In this document: positions 28,970 to 36,485 of the stretch, one piece after another
Numbering within the stretch: the first letter of the stretch is position 1
Layout of the letters: every line of letters starts with the position of its first letter
NCBI GenBank assembly: GCA_002162095.1
Contig: CP021424.1
Span: forward strand, 1,426,001-1,490,000
Direction of reading: 5' to 3'
Source: Armatimonadetes bacterium Uphvl-Ar2
GTDB taxonomy: Bacteria; Armatimonadota; Fimbriimonadia; Fimbriimonadales; Fimbriimonadaceae
Length of the DNA: 64,000 nucleotides
Made by a program: the position numbers and the translations under genes
Notes under the pieces: model-generated
What the model was told of the DNA's origin: nothing
Database searches by the model: none
What the model saw: the letters and a program-made list of their open reading frames with translations, nothing else

Positions 28970-29662
28970 ATGAAGAGGACCTTATTCGCACTACTGGCAT
29001 TGATTGGATCCGCCTCGGCGTTTGCGGTCGTTTTGGACGACTTCAACGCAGGCACTTACTATCAGGACTCCAACGCCACGTCTTACAACACGGAGAATGT
29101 GGCCGCCGGCCTGATGCGCTACGGCAACCACGTTTTCTTCAGCAATCCCGACTCTCGATATCTGACCACCGAGATTGCGGGCGGTCAGCTTTACGTTGAG
29201 GCCGAAACCGGTGTGAATGCGGTATTCACCTTCGGCCACTTGGGCGGACTGCTCAATGGCGCTCCGGCCAGTGGCTCAGGCGCCTTGTCGACCCTAGATG
29301 CTGCCTCTTTCCCCACGGCCATGAATTGGACGGCGACTCCGGTCGTCGAGGCTGTTTTCAGCGCCAGCGATCAATCCACGGCCACCGTCCAGTTCTGGGC
29401 GTATGAGAAGTCCGGCTCCTCGATTGGCAATTTATTCAATTCCTCGGTACTCAGCATTCCCCAGGGCGGCGGCACGGTCAGTTTTGACTTCAGCACCACT
29501 GGCCTGAATCTTGCCAATGTAGGTGCATGGGGTATGAACCTTGGGCTACCCACTGGGAACGACCTCGCCATTGACCAAGTGAACGCGGTGCCGGAACCGG
29601 CGACGCTCATCGCTCTCGGAGCAGGTTTGGCCGCCTTCGCTCGTCGACGCAAGGCCAACTAA
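28970..29662 (+). CDS. PEP-CTERM protein, array member 3
   Basis: 230 residues with a signal peptide (MKRTLFALLALIGSASAFA), then VVLDDFNAGTYYQ and an ETGVNAVFTFGHLGG segment that aligns with member 1 (ETGPGVDAEVTLAWAGG). The tail is AVPEPATLIALGAGLAAFA plus RRRKAN. TATATT at 28948-28953 may be its -10. Like the others it has no catalytic motif I can see; a matrix or surface role is the general expectation for PEP-CTERM proteins. Confidence 0.85.
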   Translation: MKRTLFALLALIGSASAFAVVLDDFNAGTYYQDSNATSYNTENVAAGLMRYGNHVFFSNPDSRYLTTEIAGGQLYVEAETGVNAVFTFGHLGGLLNGAPASGSGALSTLDAASFPTAMNWTATPVVEAVFSASDQSTATVQFWAYEKSGSSIGNLFNSSVLSIPQGGGTVSFDFSTTGLNLANVGAWGMNLGLPTGNDLAIDQVNAVPEPATLIALGAGLAAFARRRKAN

Positions 29663-29680
29663 CACAAGGAGACAAAGAAC

Positions 29681-30379
29681 ATGAACAAGAGTTGGTTCCT
29701 CCTGAGCCTCGTCACCATCGGCACGACCGCTCAGGCAAACATCATCATTGATGATTTCTCGACGGGCAACTACAGCTACAACACGACAGTGGACACCTAC
29801 ACGTCGCAAACCGGCATCACCGCCATTGCGCCGACCCGCTACGTGGCCCACGACTTTGTCGCCAACCCGAACGCGCGACCGATCCGCACCGAAGTGGCCG
29901 GAGGCAAGCTGTTCATCTCCACGGGTGTCAACGTTAATGCGAAGCTGAACTTCAACTACATGGCCAGCCTCAAGAACTCGGTGCCGGCCCAAGGTTCCGG
30001 CCTGCTCGGTCTGTCGAGCTTCAATGCCGCGAGCCCGGCGATTGACATCAGCAGCGAAAGCGCCTTCAAGTTCGATTACGAGAACAACGACCAGAACAAC
30101 ACGATGATCTACGTGTATGCCTGGAACTCGGACTTCACGGCCTTCAACGCTTCCGCGGGTTACTCGGTGGCCGCGGGCAACGGCAGCCTCACCATCCCCT
30201 ACAGTGCGGTCTTCACCACGGTGAATCCGAACAGCATCGGGATGCTGGGCTTCGGCGTCCTCGCTCCGACGAGCAACGACATCACGCTGACGAGCGTGGC
30301 CGCGGTGCCCGAACCGGCCAGCATGATCGCGCTGGGTGCGGGCTTGCTCGCTCTGGCTCGACGCCGCCGTAGCAAGTAA
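29681..30379 (+). CDS. PEP-CTERM protein, array member 4
   Basis: 232 residues with a signal peptide (MNKSWFLLSLVTIGTTAQA), the IIIDDFSTGNY opening and an STGVNVNAKLNFNYMASL segment parallel to member 3. The tail is AVPEPASMIALGAGLLALA, RRRRSK. It follows member 3 by 18 nt with AAGGAG before the ATG, so members 3 and 4 are an operon. A strong terminator follows, shared with the convergent serine hydrolase gene. Confidence 0.85.
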   Translation: MNKSWFLLSLVTIGTTAQANIIIDDFSTGNYSYNTTVDTYTSQTGITAIAPTRYVAHDFVANPNARPIRTEVAGGKLFISTGVNVNAKLNFNYMASLKNSVPAQGSGLLGLSSFNAASPAIDISSESAFKFDYENNDQNNTMIYVYAWNSDFTAFNASAGYSVAAGNGSLTIPYSAVFTTVNPNSIGMLGFGVLAPTSNDITLTSVAAVPEPASMIALGAGLLALARRRRSK

Positions 30380-30405
30380 GCCAAGCCTCTTCATTTACCC
30401 AAAAA

Positions 30406-30442
30406 GGAACCCGGATCTCCAAAACGGAGACCCGGGTTTTCT
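30406..30442. terminator. Strong intrinsic terminator between convergent genes
   Basis: AACCCGG-A-TCTCC (30408-30420) pairs with GGAGA-C-CCGGGTT (30426-30438), with a 5-nt loop and TTTT after it. A-rich sequence on the other side lets it also work for the minus-strand gene. Confidence 0.8.
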
Positions 30443-30462
30443 CTTGCACCAACCAAGCCCGC

Positions 30463-32106
30463 TTAGCGGCGCGTGAACAGCAAGCGGCTCGCGCGGCCCC
30501 CGGCGTCCACCCGGATGGCAGGCCAGCTTGTGCCTTCACCTTCGGGTGTGATGGTCAAGAAGCCACCCACGCTCAGCTGCTTGGCGTTTCCCAGGGTGCC
30601 CGCCCCCCAGTCGTGGCCGTTGATCTTCACCTGCAGGGCGCCGTCCTTCTCGGTCACCACGATCGCGTATTCCAGTTCTTCGCTCCAGAATTCACCAACC
30701 CACGCCGCGCGCTGTTCGGCGGTGGCGGCAAAAGCTTCGCCCCGGGGGCCGCGCAGCTTGGCGCCGCCTTGGTCCAGTACGACTGCCGGAGATTTCCCTT
30801 CGGCAATCGCGTCGAAGGTGAACTTGGCCTGCGCCGCCGCGTAGCTGAATTCACGCTCGCCGGTGCGGGTCAACTCGATCTTGGGTTGGCCCTGGGGCAG
30901 GGCAAAGAGCTTGCCGCCCTCCACCGAGAACTCAATCGGCAACTCAATCGGCTTCAGTACGAAGCGCCCGGCGTAGGCCGCCAGGATCTCCGGCGTCAAC
31001 GGACTCCAGTCCTGGCTTCCCGCCGAGGCGACCGGGGCCGCCGGCTCGGGCAGGTCTAGCAGAATCCGGGCGATCTTGTCGTTCATCTGCTTGCTCAGCT
31101 GGGTGCCGTCATTGCCGGCCGTGAACACCGACCACCCCGTCTCCGGGAACACCGTAAACATCGCGTGGAACCCGCTCCAGTCCCCGCCGTGCTGAATGCG
31201 CGTGGCTGTGCCGAGCTTATCGAGGAACAGCCCGCCCGCGTAGCGCATGCCCGGCCCGAAGGGACGCGGCGAAGGCTTCAGCATCGCCTCGTGCCAGGGG
31301 CGTTCCGCTTCGGTGGGCGTGGCCAAAAAGCGCGACCACTTCGCCATGTCGCCCGTAGTGGTCAGCATGCCGCCGTCCCCCACAATGCTCGCCCGCAGGC
31401 GCATGGCCAAGAATCCCTGGCCGTTGCGCACATAGCTGTTGGCGCGCTGCTTCACCAGCAGCTCCGCGCTGGCGTCATAGAGCGAATCCTTCATCCCCAG
31501 CGGCTCCCACACCAGGTGGCGGGTGGCGGTGGTCAGGTCGGTTTTCTCTGTGCGCTTCACCACCTCGGCCAGCAGGGCGTAGCCGGTGTTGCAATACATC
31601 GCGGCCGCGCCGATGGGGAAGTTCGTCTCCCGCTGCTTCTTCATCATCTCAATGAGCTCGTCGGGGTCGGGGGTGTGGTTCAGGTCGCCGCCGTTGCTCA
31701 TCAAGTTCATATTCAAGTAGTCGCGCAGGCCGCTGGTGTGGTGGATGAGGTGATGCAGCTTGATCGCCTCCATCCACTCGGGTAGCTCGGGGATGTGCTT
31801 GCGGATGGAATCTTCTTGCGAGAGCTTGCCCTCCAGTTCCAGCCGCACAATGCTGGCCACCACAAACTGCTTGGTAATGCTGCCAATGTCAATGCGGCTT
31901 TCGGGGGTCAGGCGAGTGCCCTGCTCCAGGTCGGCCAGGCCGAGGCCCTCTTGCATCACAATCTCACCGTTGTGATAGATGGCCACCACGCCGCCGGGGC
32001 CGTCTTCGGTGCGCCAGGGCTTCAGCACTTCGGCAATCGCGGCTTGCTTTTCCGCGCTCAGGGTGGGCGGCTGCAGCAGGCACAGGGCCAGCATCATCGT
32101 GGTCAT
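30463..32106 (-). CDS. Serine hydrolase, class C beta-lactamase / D-Ala-D-Ala carboxypeptidase family
   Basis: 547 residues with a signal-like N-terminus (MMLALCLLQPPTLSA). The catalytic SxxK is SITK (about residue 77), the YxN is YCN (about 173), and an HxG-type third motif is IQHGGDWSG (about 315). A C-terminal beta domain (residues about 370-547) resembles the lipocalin-like extension found in this family. It may act on peptidoglycan peptides or small amide/ester substrates; antibiotic resistance should not be assumed. It is convergent with the PEP-CTERM array. Confidence 0.85.
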   Translation of the reverse strand: MTTMMLALCLLQPPTLSAEKQAAIAEVLKPWRTEDGPGGVVAIYHNGEIVMQEGLGLADLEQGTRLTPESRIDIGSITKQFVVASIVRLELEGKLSQEDSIRKHIPELPEWMEAIKLHHLIHHTSGLRDYLNMNLMSNGGDLNHTPDPDELIEMMKKQRETNFPIGAAAMYCNTGYALLAEVVKRTEKTDLTTATRHLVWEPLGMKDSLYDASAELLVKQRANSYVRNGQGFLAMRLRASIVGDGGMLTTTGDMAKWSRFLATPTEAERPWHEAMLKPSPRPFGPGMRYAGGLFLDKLGTATRIQHGGDWSGFHAMFTVFPETGWSVFTAGNDGTQLSKQMNDKIARILLDLPEPAAPVASAGSQDWSPLTPEILAAYAGRFVLKPIELPIEFSVEGGKLFALPQGQPKIELTRTGEREFSYAAAQAKFTFDAIAEGKSPAVVLDQGGAKLRGPRGEAFAATAEQRAAWVGEFWSEELEYAIVVTEKDGALQVKINGHDWGAGTLGNAKQLSVGGFLTITPEGEGTSWPAIRVDAGGRASRLLFTRR

Positions 32107-32188
32107 TGCAATGTGTAATACCGCAGATTTTCAGCCCAGGTTGCCGGGAACGGAGAGAATCTAATCCCGGCCCGGGCTGTGTGCGGCG

Positions 32189-33076
32189 TTATTCTCCTCG
32201 TGTTTGGCTTGCGTTCCAACAATAATGTTGCAAGATCGAGCCATCCCGCGCATCGATTCTGGCCATACACTGCGTCGACTCCTCATTCACAAATCCGGTC
32301 ACGTAGTAGCCCGGAACCAGGCGATCCTCCGGCTTGACCTTCGTGGAGTTTCCGGATCGAATGTACTGTGCCTTGGCCTAAACTTGCCGAGGATCGAAGT
32401 TAGCACCCGAACCGCGCCAAACTTCCTGTGCAATCTCCACGGCCCGTTGTTCCGAAATGGTCTCCCCCCAAGGGGCCGCGGGCGGAATAGCGTTTGAGTT
32501 GTACTTGAGGACAAGCCCCGTCGCAGCATCCATGACAATGTTGCCCTTGCGAAGGCCCGCGGAGACATACCGTTTGTCACTCTTGGATTCCTCGAACCTT
32601 GCTACGAAGATCTTCCGCTCGAAGCCCATTACAACCTGCCGAGAAGCTTCGCCCTCGAGAGTTTGGGATTGGGTGAAGTCATACGCCTCCATTTCAACGC
32701 CTGCCTCTTTCAGGAAGAGGCTCATGGCGGCCTCGGCTTGAGACTCCGACTTCAATTCATGGACACTGCCTGGCTTAAGCGGATGCGAAGCAAAAAAGCT
32801 CGTCGGTCGACTCAATTGGATGAGTTGCCCCGTGTGCTGGTCTAGCCAAATCCGGACCGAGGGTGTTTCGAGCATGACGCCCCCGTTTTTCGTTGTCAGC
32901 AGGTTCGCTTGAGATGGGTCCTCTTTGCTAGCCTGAAGCACTTGCCGCATCCGCGCTTGCGTGTCCACCTGGCCCGTAGCCAGAGAGCTGAGTTGGTCGC
33001 GGTAAATCCAGCCCCCGGCCCCGAGCGCCATCACCCCCACCGCCGCCACCGCAAACAAGGAGGGACGCAGTTTCAT
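32189..33076 (-). pseudogene. PepSY-like paralog 1, interrupted by an in-frame TAG
   Basis: The frame opens at ATG 33076 (GGAG 8 nt upstream). It encodes the same membrane anchor as paralog 2 (MKLRPSLFAVAAVGVMALG), and reads PepSY-like unit 1 and half of unit 2 before TAG at 32378-32380. Without a frame change the homologous C-terminus continues: AKAQYIRSGN, PEDRLVPGYYV, MARIDARDGSILQHYC, ending at TAA 32189. The distance from the upstream TTG to the TAA (33154-32189) is 966 bp, identical to the same span in paralog 2. The stop aligns with an Arg in paralog 2, so a single substitution explains it. A truncated protein of 232 residues could still be made. Confidence 0.75.
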
Positions 33077-33316
33077 CAGTTCAACTCCAAAGGGTTCTCC
33101 AGGGTTGGCCTGCCGCACCCATCGGCCGCCAAGCTTCACCTTCTGACTTCCCAACCTACCAACAAGTTACGGGAGTTGTCAAGCCGCGTCTCCTTGCACG
33201 TGCTGTAAACAGAAACCAGCCTTACTCTCCGCGCATGCGGCTGGGAATATGGCAGGAGTTCTGCATCACCTTTCCGCTTCGCCCATCAATGATCGCAAAG
33301 CAGTGCCACGAATCTG
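32931..33316. repeat. 386-bp direct repeat, copy A
   Basis: Nearly identical to 33964-34349 (offset exactly 1033 bp, about ten differences). It covers the 5' part of paralog 1, its promoter, the intergenic space and the 3' end of paralog 2. Confidence 0.9.
33153..33182 (-). promoter_or_regulatory. Promoter TTGACA-N18-TAGGTT of paralog 1
   Basis: The -35 TTGACA (33177-33182) and -10 TAGGTT (33153-33158) are on the minus strand. The predicted leader is about 70 nt and includes the GGAG site for ATG 33076. The same TTGACAACyCCCGTAA block occurs at paralog 2 and upstream of 36365. Confidence 0.65.
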
Positions 33317-34109
33317 CATCCGATGAAGCTCCAAGCACGTACCCTGGAATCAGGCGATCTTCAGGAAGGATTTTCTTGCTACTTCCGGTGCTCACATACT
33401 TCGCATGAATCCGCACCATTGACGGCTCAATATTAGCTCCCGATTGCTGCCAAACATCCAGCGCAATCTCCTTTGCCCTTGCTTCATCGATATTGAGTTC
33501 CCAAGGTGCTGCCGGTGGAAGGATGATGGAACTGAACCGAAGAATTAGTCCCGTTTGGCCATCCACGACAATCGACCCACTTCGACTCGCAGTCGCCTCG
33601 AATCGCGGATCACTCTTTCGTTCGACAAACCGGGCAGTGTAAATCTTCCTCACATGGCCCGATGCGGCCTGTGTGGCCTCTTCACCTTCGAGAGTTTTGA
33701 ACCCCTCGAACTCGTAGGATTCCATTTCTACCCCCGCATCCCGGATGAAGGCGGCCATCACCGCCTTCGCATCTCCTTCAGAACGGACAACGTGGGGCCC
33801 CTCAGGCTTGTAGGGATAATTGGCATAGAAGTCTCTCGATCGACTAACTGAAACCAATTGGCCAGTCTGTTCATCCAAGCGAACGCTGACAGAGCCGTTT
33901 CCTATCTGGATACTCCCGTTGAAGGTCCGGGCCTGCGATGCCAGATTGGGATCCAACTGGAAGGCCTGAAGCACTTGCCGCATCCGCGCTTGCGTGTCCA
34001 CCCGGCCTGTAGCCTGAGAGCTGAGTTGGTCGCGGTAAATCCAGCCCCCGGCCCCGAGCGCCATCACCCCCACCGCCGCCACCGCAAACAAGGAGGGACG
34101 CAGTTTCAT
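33222..34109 (-). CDS. PepSY-like paralog 2 (mosaic)
   Basis: 295 residues from ATG 34109 (GGAG upstream). A membrane anchor (residues 1-25) identical to paralog 1 is followed by two PepSY-like units: VRSEGDAKAVMAAFIRDAG to VVDGQTGLILRFSS, and DEARAKEIALDVWQQSG to AIIDGRSGKVMQNSC. From about residue 60 onward it matches paralog 3 far better than paralog 1, while its promoter and anchor match paralog 1. The gene therefore looks like a chimera made by recombination between neighbours. It is an extracytoplasmic protein of unknown function. Confidence 0.75.
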   Translation of the reverse strand: MKLRPSLFAVAAVGVMALGAGGWIYRDQLSSQATGRVDTQARMRQVLQAFQLDPNLASQARTFNGSIQIGNGSVSVRLDEQTGQLVSVSRSRDFYANYPYKPEGPHVVRSEGDAKAVMAAFIRDAGVEMESYEFEGFKTLEGEEATQAASGHVRKIYTARFVERKSDPRFEATASRSGSIVVDGQTGLILRFSSIILPPAAPWELNIDEARAKEIALDVWQQSGANIEPSMVRIHAKYVSTGSSKKILPEDRLIPGYVLGASSDADSWHCFAIIDGRSGKVMQNSCHIPSRMRGE

Positions 34110-34349
34110 CAGTTCAACTCCAAAGGGTTCTCCAGGGTTGGCCTGCCGCACCCATCGGCCGCCAAGCTTCACCTTCTGACTTCCCAACCTACCAACAAGT
34201 TACGGGGGTTGTCAAGCCGCGTCTCCTTGCACGTGCTGTAAACAGAAACCAGCCTTACTCCCCACGCATGCGGCTGGGGATTTGGCAGGAGTTCTGCATC
34301 ACTTTGCCGCTTCGCCCATCAATGATCGCAAAGCAGTGCCACGAATCTG
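33964..34349. repeat. 386-bp direct repeat, copy B
   Basis: Second copy of the block at 32931-33316. It covers the 5' part of paralog 2, its promoter and the 3' end of paralog 3. Confidence 0.9.
34186..34215 (-). promoter_or_regulatory. Promoter TTGACA-N18-TAGGTT of paralog 2
   Basis: Identical in layout to the promoter at 33153-33182; -35 at 34210-34215 and -10 at 34186-34191. Confidence 0.65.
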
Positions 34350-35157
34350 GACCAGCAGAAGCCCCGAGAACGTACCCCGGGATCAAACGATCTTCGGGCT
34401 TGATTATCAGAGGGTTTCCGGTGCGCACATACTTCGCTCTGATGTTCACTTGAGAGCCTTCAATACTCGCCCCCGATCCGCGCCAAGCATCCAAGGCTAT
34501 CTCCTTTGCCCTAGCTTCACTAATATTGAGTTGCCAGGGATCTGCCGCGGGCATGATAACCGAGTTGAACGAGAGTAATTTTCCAGTTTGCCCGTCAACC
34601 ACCATGAATCCGCTCCGACTTGTAGTGGCCTCAAAGCGAGGGTCACTTTTTCGTTCAACGAAACGGGCGGTGTAGACTTTCCGCGCCTGGCCGTAAGCGG
34701 CCTGGGTGGCTTCTTCACCTTCGAGAGTTTTGAACCCTTCGAACTCGTAGGATTCCATTTCTACTCCCGCATCCCGGATGAAGGCGGCCATCACCGCCTT
34801 CGCTTGTGCCTCAGAACGGACAACGTGGGAGCCATCGGGTTTGTACGGCTTTTCGGCATAAAATCCTCGTGATCGACCAATCGATACCAATTGTCCTGAG
34901 TGTTCGTCCACGTGAGCCTCAACGACCTCATTGCCAATCTGGAGACCACCGTTGACAGACTGGGCCTGCGCAGCTAAGTCTGGATTAACTTCAAATGCTT
35001 GAAGCACCCGTCTCAAACTCCCCTCACTGCCACCACCCGAAAGTGTTCGAAGACTAAGGCCCTCCTTGAAAAAATAGGGACTTATCAAGCTCCCTAGGAT
35101 AAGAACTGCGACGGCAGAAAGTGCTACTTTCTGACCTAGTTTGAGATTTGTATGCAT
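34255..35157 (-). CDS. PepSY-like paralog 3, coupled to the putative peptidase gene
   Basis: 300 residues from ATG 35157, which overlaps the stop of the upstream gene (TAATG). A membrane anchor (VALSAVAVLILGSLISPYFF) differs from paralogs 1 and 2, but the two PepSY-like units are nearly those of paralog 2 (SEAQAKAVMAAFIRDAG; SEARAKEIALDAWRGSG; AIIDGRSGKVMQNSC). Coupling to a gene with caspase-like motifs suggests it may bind or restrain that peptidase, as PepSY domains do in some protease precursors. This is inference. Confidence 0.75.
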   Translation of the reverse strand: MHTNLKLGQKVALSAVAVLILGSLISPYFFKEGLSLRTLSGGGSEGSLRRVLQAFEVNPDLAAQAQSVNGGLQIGNEVVEAHVDEHSGQLVSIGRSRGFYAEKPYKPDGSHVVRSEAQAKAVMAAFIRDAGVEMESYEFEGFKTLEGEEATQAAYGQARKVYTARFVERKSDPRFEATTSRSGFMVVDGQTGKLLSFNSVIMPAADPWQLNISEARAKEIALDAWRGSGASIEGSQVNIRAKYVRTGNPLIIKPEDRLIPGYVLGASAGPDSWHCFAIIDGRSGKVMQNSCQIPSRMRGE

Positions 35158-36365
35158 TAGCGCCACCATTGACTGGGATCGCCCAAGTAGACTGACTTGC
35201 CTTTTGCCTGGAGATCACCGAAAACACGCATATCCGCTATGCCAATGGTGACCGATTTGTCCATTGTGGCCGGTCTAGTCTTGTTTATTTCCGGCACCCA
35301 AGTATTGTATACCGCGATTGCGTCTAGCCTAGCCGCATGAACCGTCTTTTTGCTCTCCAAAAGGCTTTGCCAGAATACAAGCTCAGCCAGACGAGATTCA
35401 GGGAAGAAGGCTGATGGCTCGAAGCTCACGACTGCCTCGTTCGCATCTCCAAACATCGGATTCGGGTTATAACGAGTACCGTGCGGCCAAGTCAGACCGT
35501 TCTTGAACGCATTGGTAGTGCCGGTATGGCACGAATTCACGAAGCCGATCGTAAGCACTGGCTCACCGCTGTTATAAGGTGGCAAAGAGTCATTGCTGGG
35601 GGTAGGTCCCTCGCCGATCGCCACTATTCTTGCTGCCTCCGCCGAGTAGACAGGGGCGTGGGTCTTAAGTGCATAGAAACGCCATGCCTCACCGATGGGA
35701 TCATCGCCATGATCGGGAATGTGATTGTTGTCTGTAATCCTTGCCCCGGGAAAGTTTGCCGATCCATTTGAACCATGCGTCTGTACCGAGAAGATTGTTG
35801 ACATCATGACATCGTTCCGCAGATCAGTCTTCGTCCAAGTGTTATCGAAATGAGCAGAGGTCTGGTATTGGGCGCCGGTGTGGACATTCTGCATCTGAAT
35901 ATGCTCAGGGTGCGGACCCGTGCCGCCCGATAGGAAGTCTTTTTGGACCAGCATGCGTGATCGATTGATTACCGGCCGGGTTGGGGCAATGCTTTCAAAA
36001 ATGCCGTCAGATGCTCAAACTTTAACCCGGATGTCTAAAGCAGTGCCATGGGGGAAGTGCGTTGAATCGAAAACGACCTCCGAACTGACACTAAATAGAA
36101 ACGGACCCACAGGGCCCCTGTGCCAGTGTCGAGTAAGTTGACCGCCAATCCGAATTTCATACTTATAGATGGTCGGTTCGTAGAGCATGGGGTTGTCCGG
36201 GTCCGCCTCTGAAGAGACAATGAACCCAAACTTGCAATTCGTACCGCTCCAGTACTCAGGCATTTCGCTAATGCCTCCAGAGGAAATGTGAATGTCCCCG
36301 GTCACGCTTCCTAGCGAGAGGGCAGGGAGCGCACTTGCGAGAAGGAATGCCCCGACAAGCTTCAT
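35157..36365 (-). pseudogene. Putative secreted caspase-like (clan CD) protein, interrupted by an in-frame TGA
   Basis: One continuous frame of 402 codons is broken only by TGA at 36015-36017. The N-terminal part has a signal peptide (MKLVGAFLLASALPALSLGS) and a beta-sandwich-like domain ending DIRVKV. After the stop the frame continues ASDGIFESIAPTRP. The C-terminal part contains IFSVQTHGSNG and, about 80 residues on, IGFVNSCHTG, the hydrophobic-strand-HG and hydrophobic-strand-C pattern of caspase-like peptidases. AVVSFEPSAFFPESRLAELVFW and ESKKTVHAARLDA follow, as in that fold. A Trp codon (TGG) would restore it. The ATG at 35954 has no obvious ribosome binding site. Confidence 0.55.
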
Positions 36366-36372
36366 GTAACGG

Positions 36373-36402
36373 ATATTACCTTGCCATTACGGGGGTTGTC
36401 AA
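36373..36402 (-). promoter_or_regulatory. Promoter TTGACA-N18-TAATAT
   Basis: -35 TTGACA (36397-36402) and -10 TAATAT (36373-36378), 7 nt before ATG 36365. It carries the same TTGACAACCCCCGTAA block as paralogs 1 and 2, so the four genes may share control. Confidence 0.65.
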
Positions 36403-36473
36403 GAGTGCTTTTATGCGTATTTTTCGCAAATGTTTACTCCTACCCGCCCCGGAGCCCCGCGCCCCCGGCGCGT

Positions 36474-36479
36474 CATACT
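36474..36479 (+). promoter_or_regulatory. -10 hexamer CATACT before ftsY
   Basis: CATACT, 6 nt, GTG at 36486. This favours the GTG start over the ATG six bases later. Confidence 0.35.
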
Positions 36480-36485
36480 TAACCC

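Noticed and set aside
32378-32380. Stop codon reassignment in this organism
   Set aside because: TAG and TGA both act as normal terminators elsewhere in the window (for example TAG at 2689 and TGA at 1088), and the two interruptions use different stops.
36015-36017. TGA read as selenocysteine
   Set aside because: No SECIS-like hairpin was seen next to the codon, and the surrounding residues do not match a known selenoprotein redox motif. A Trp-to-stop substitution is simpler.
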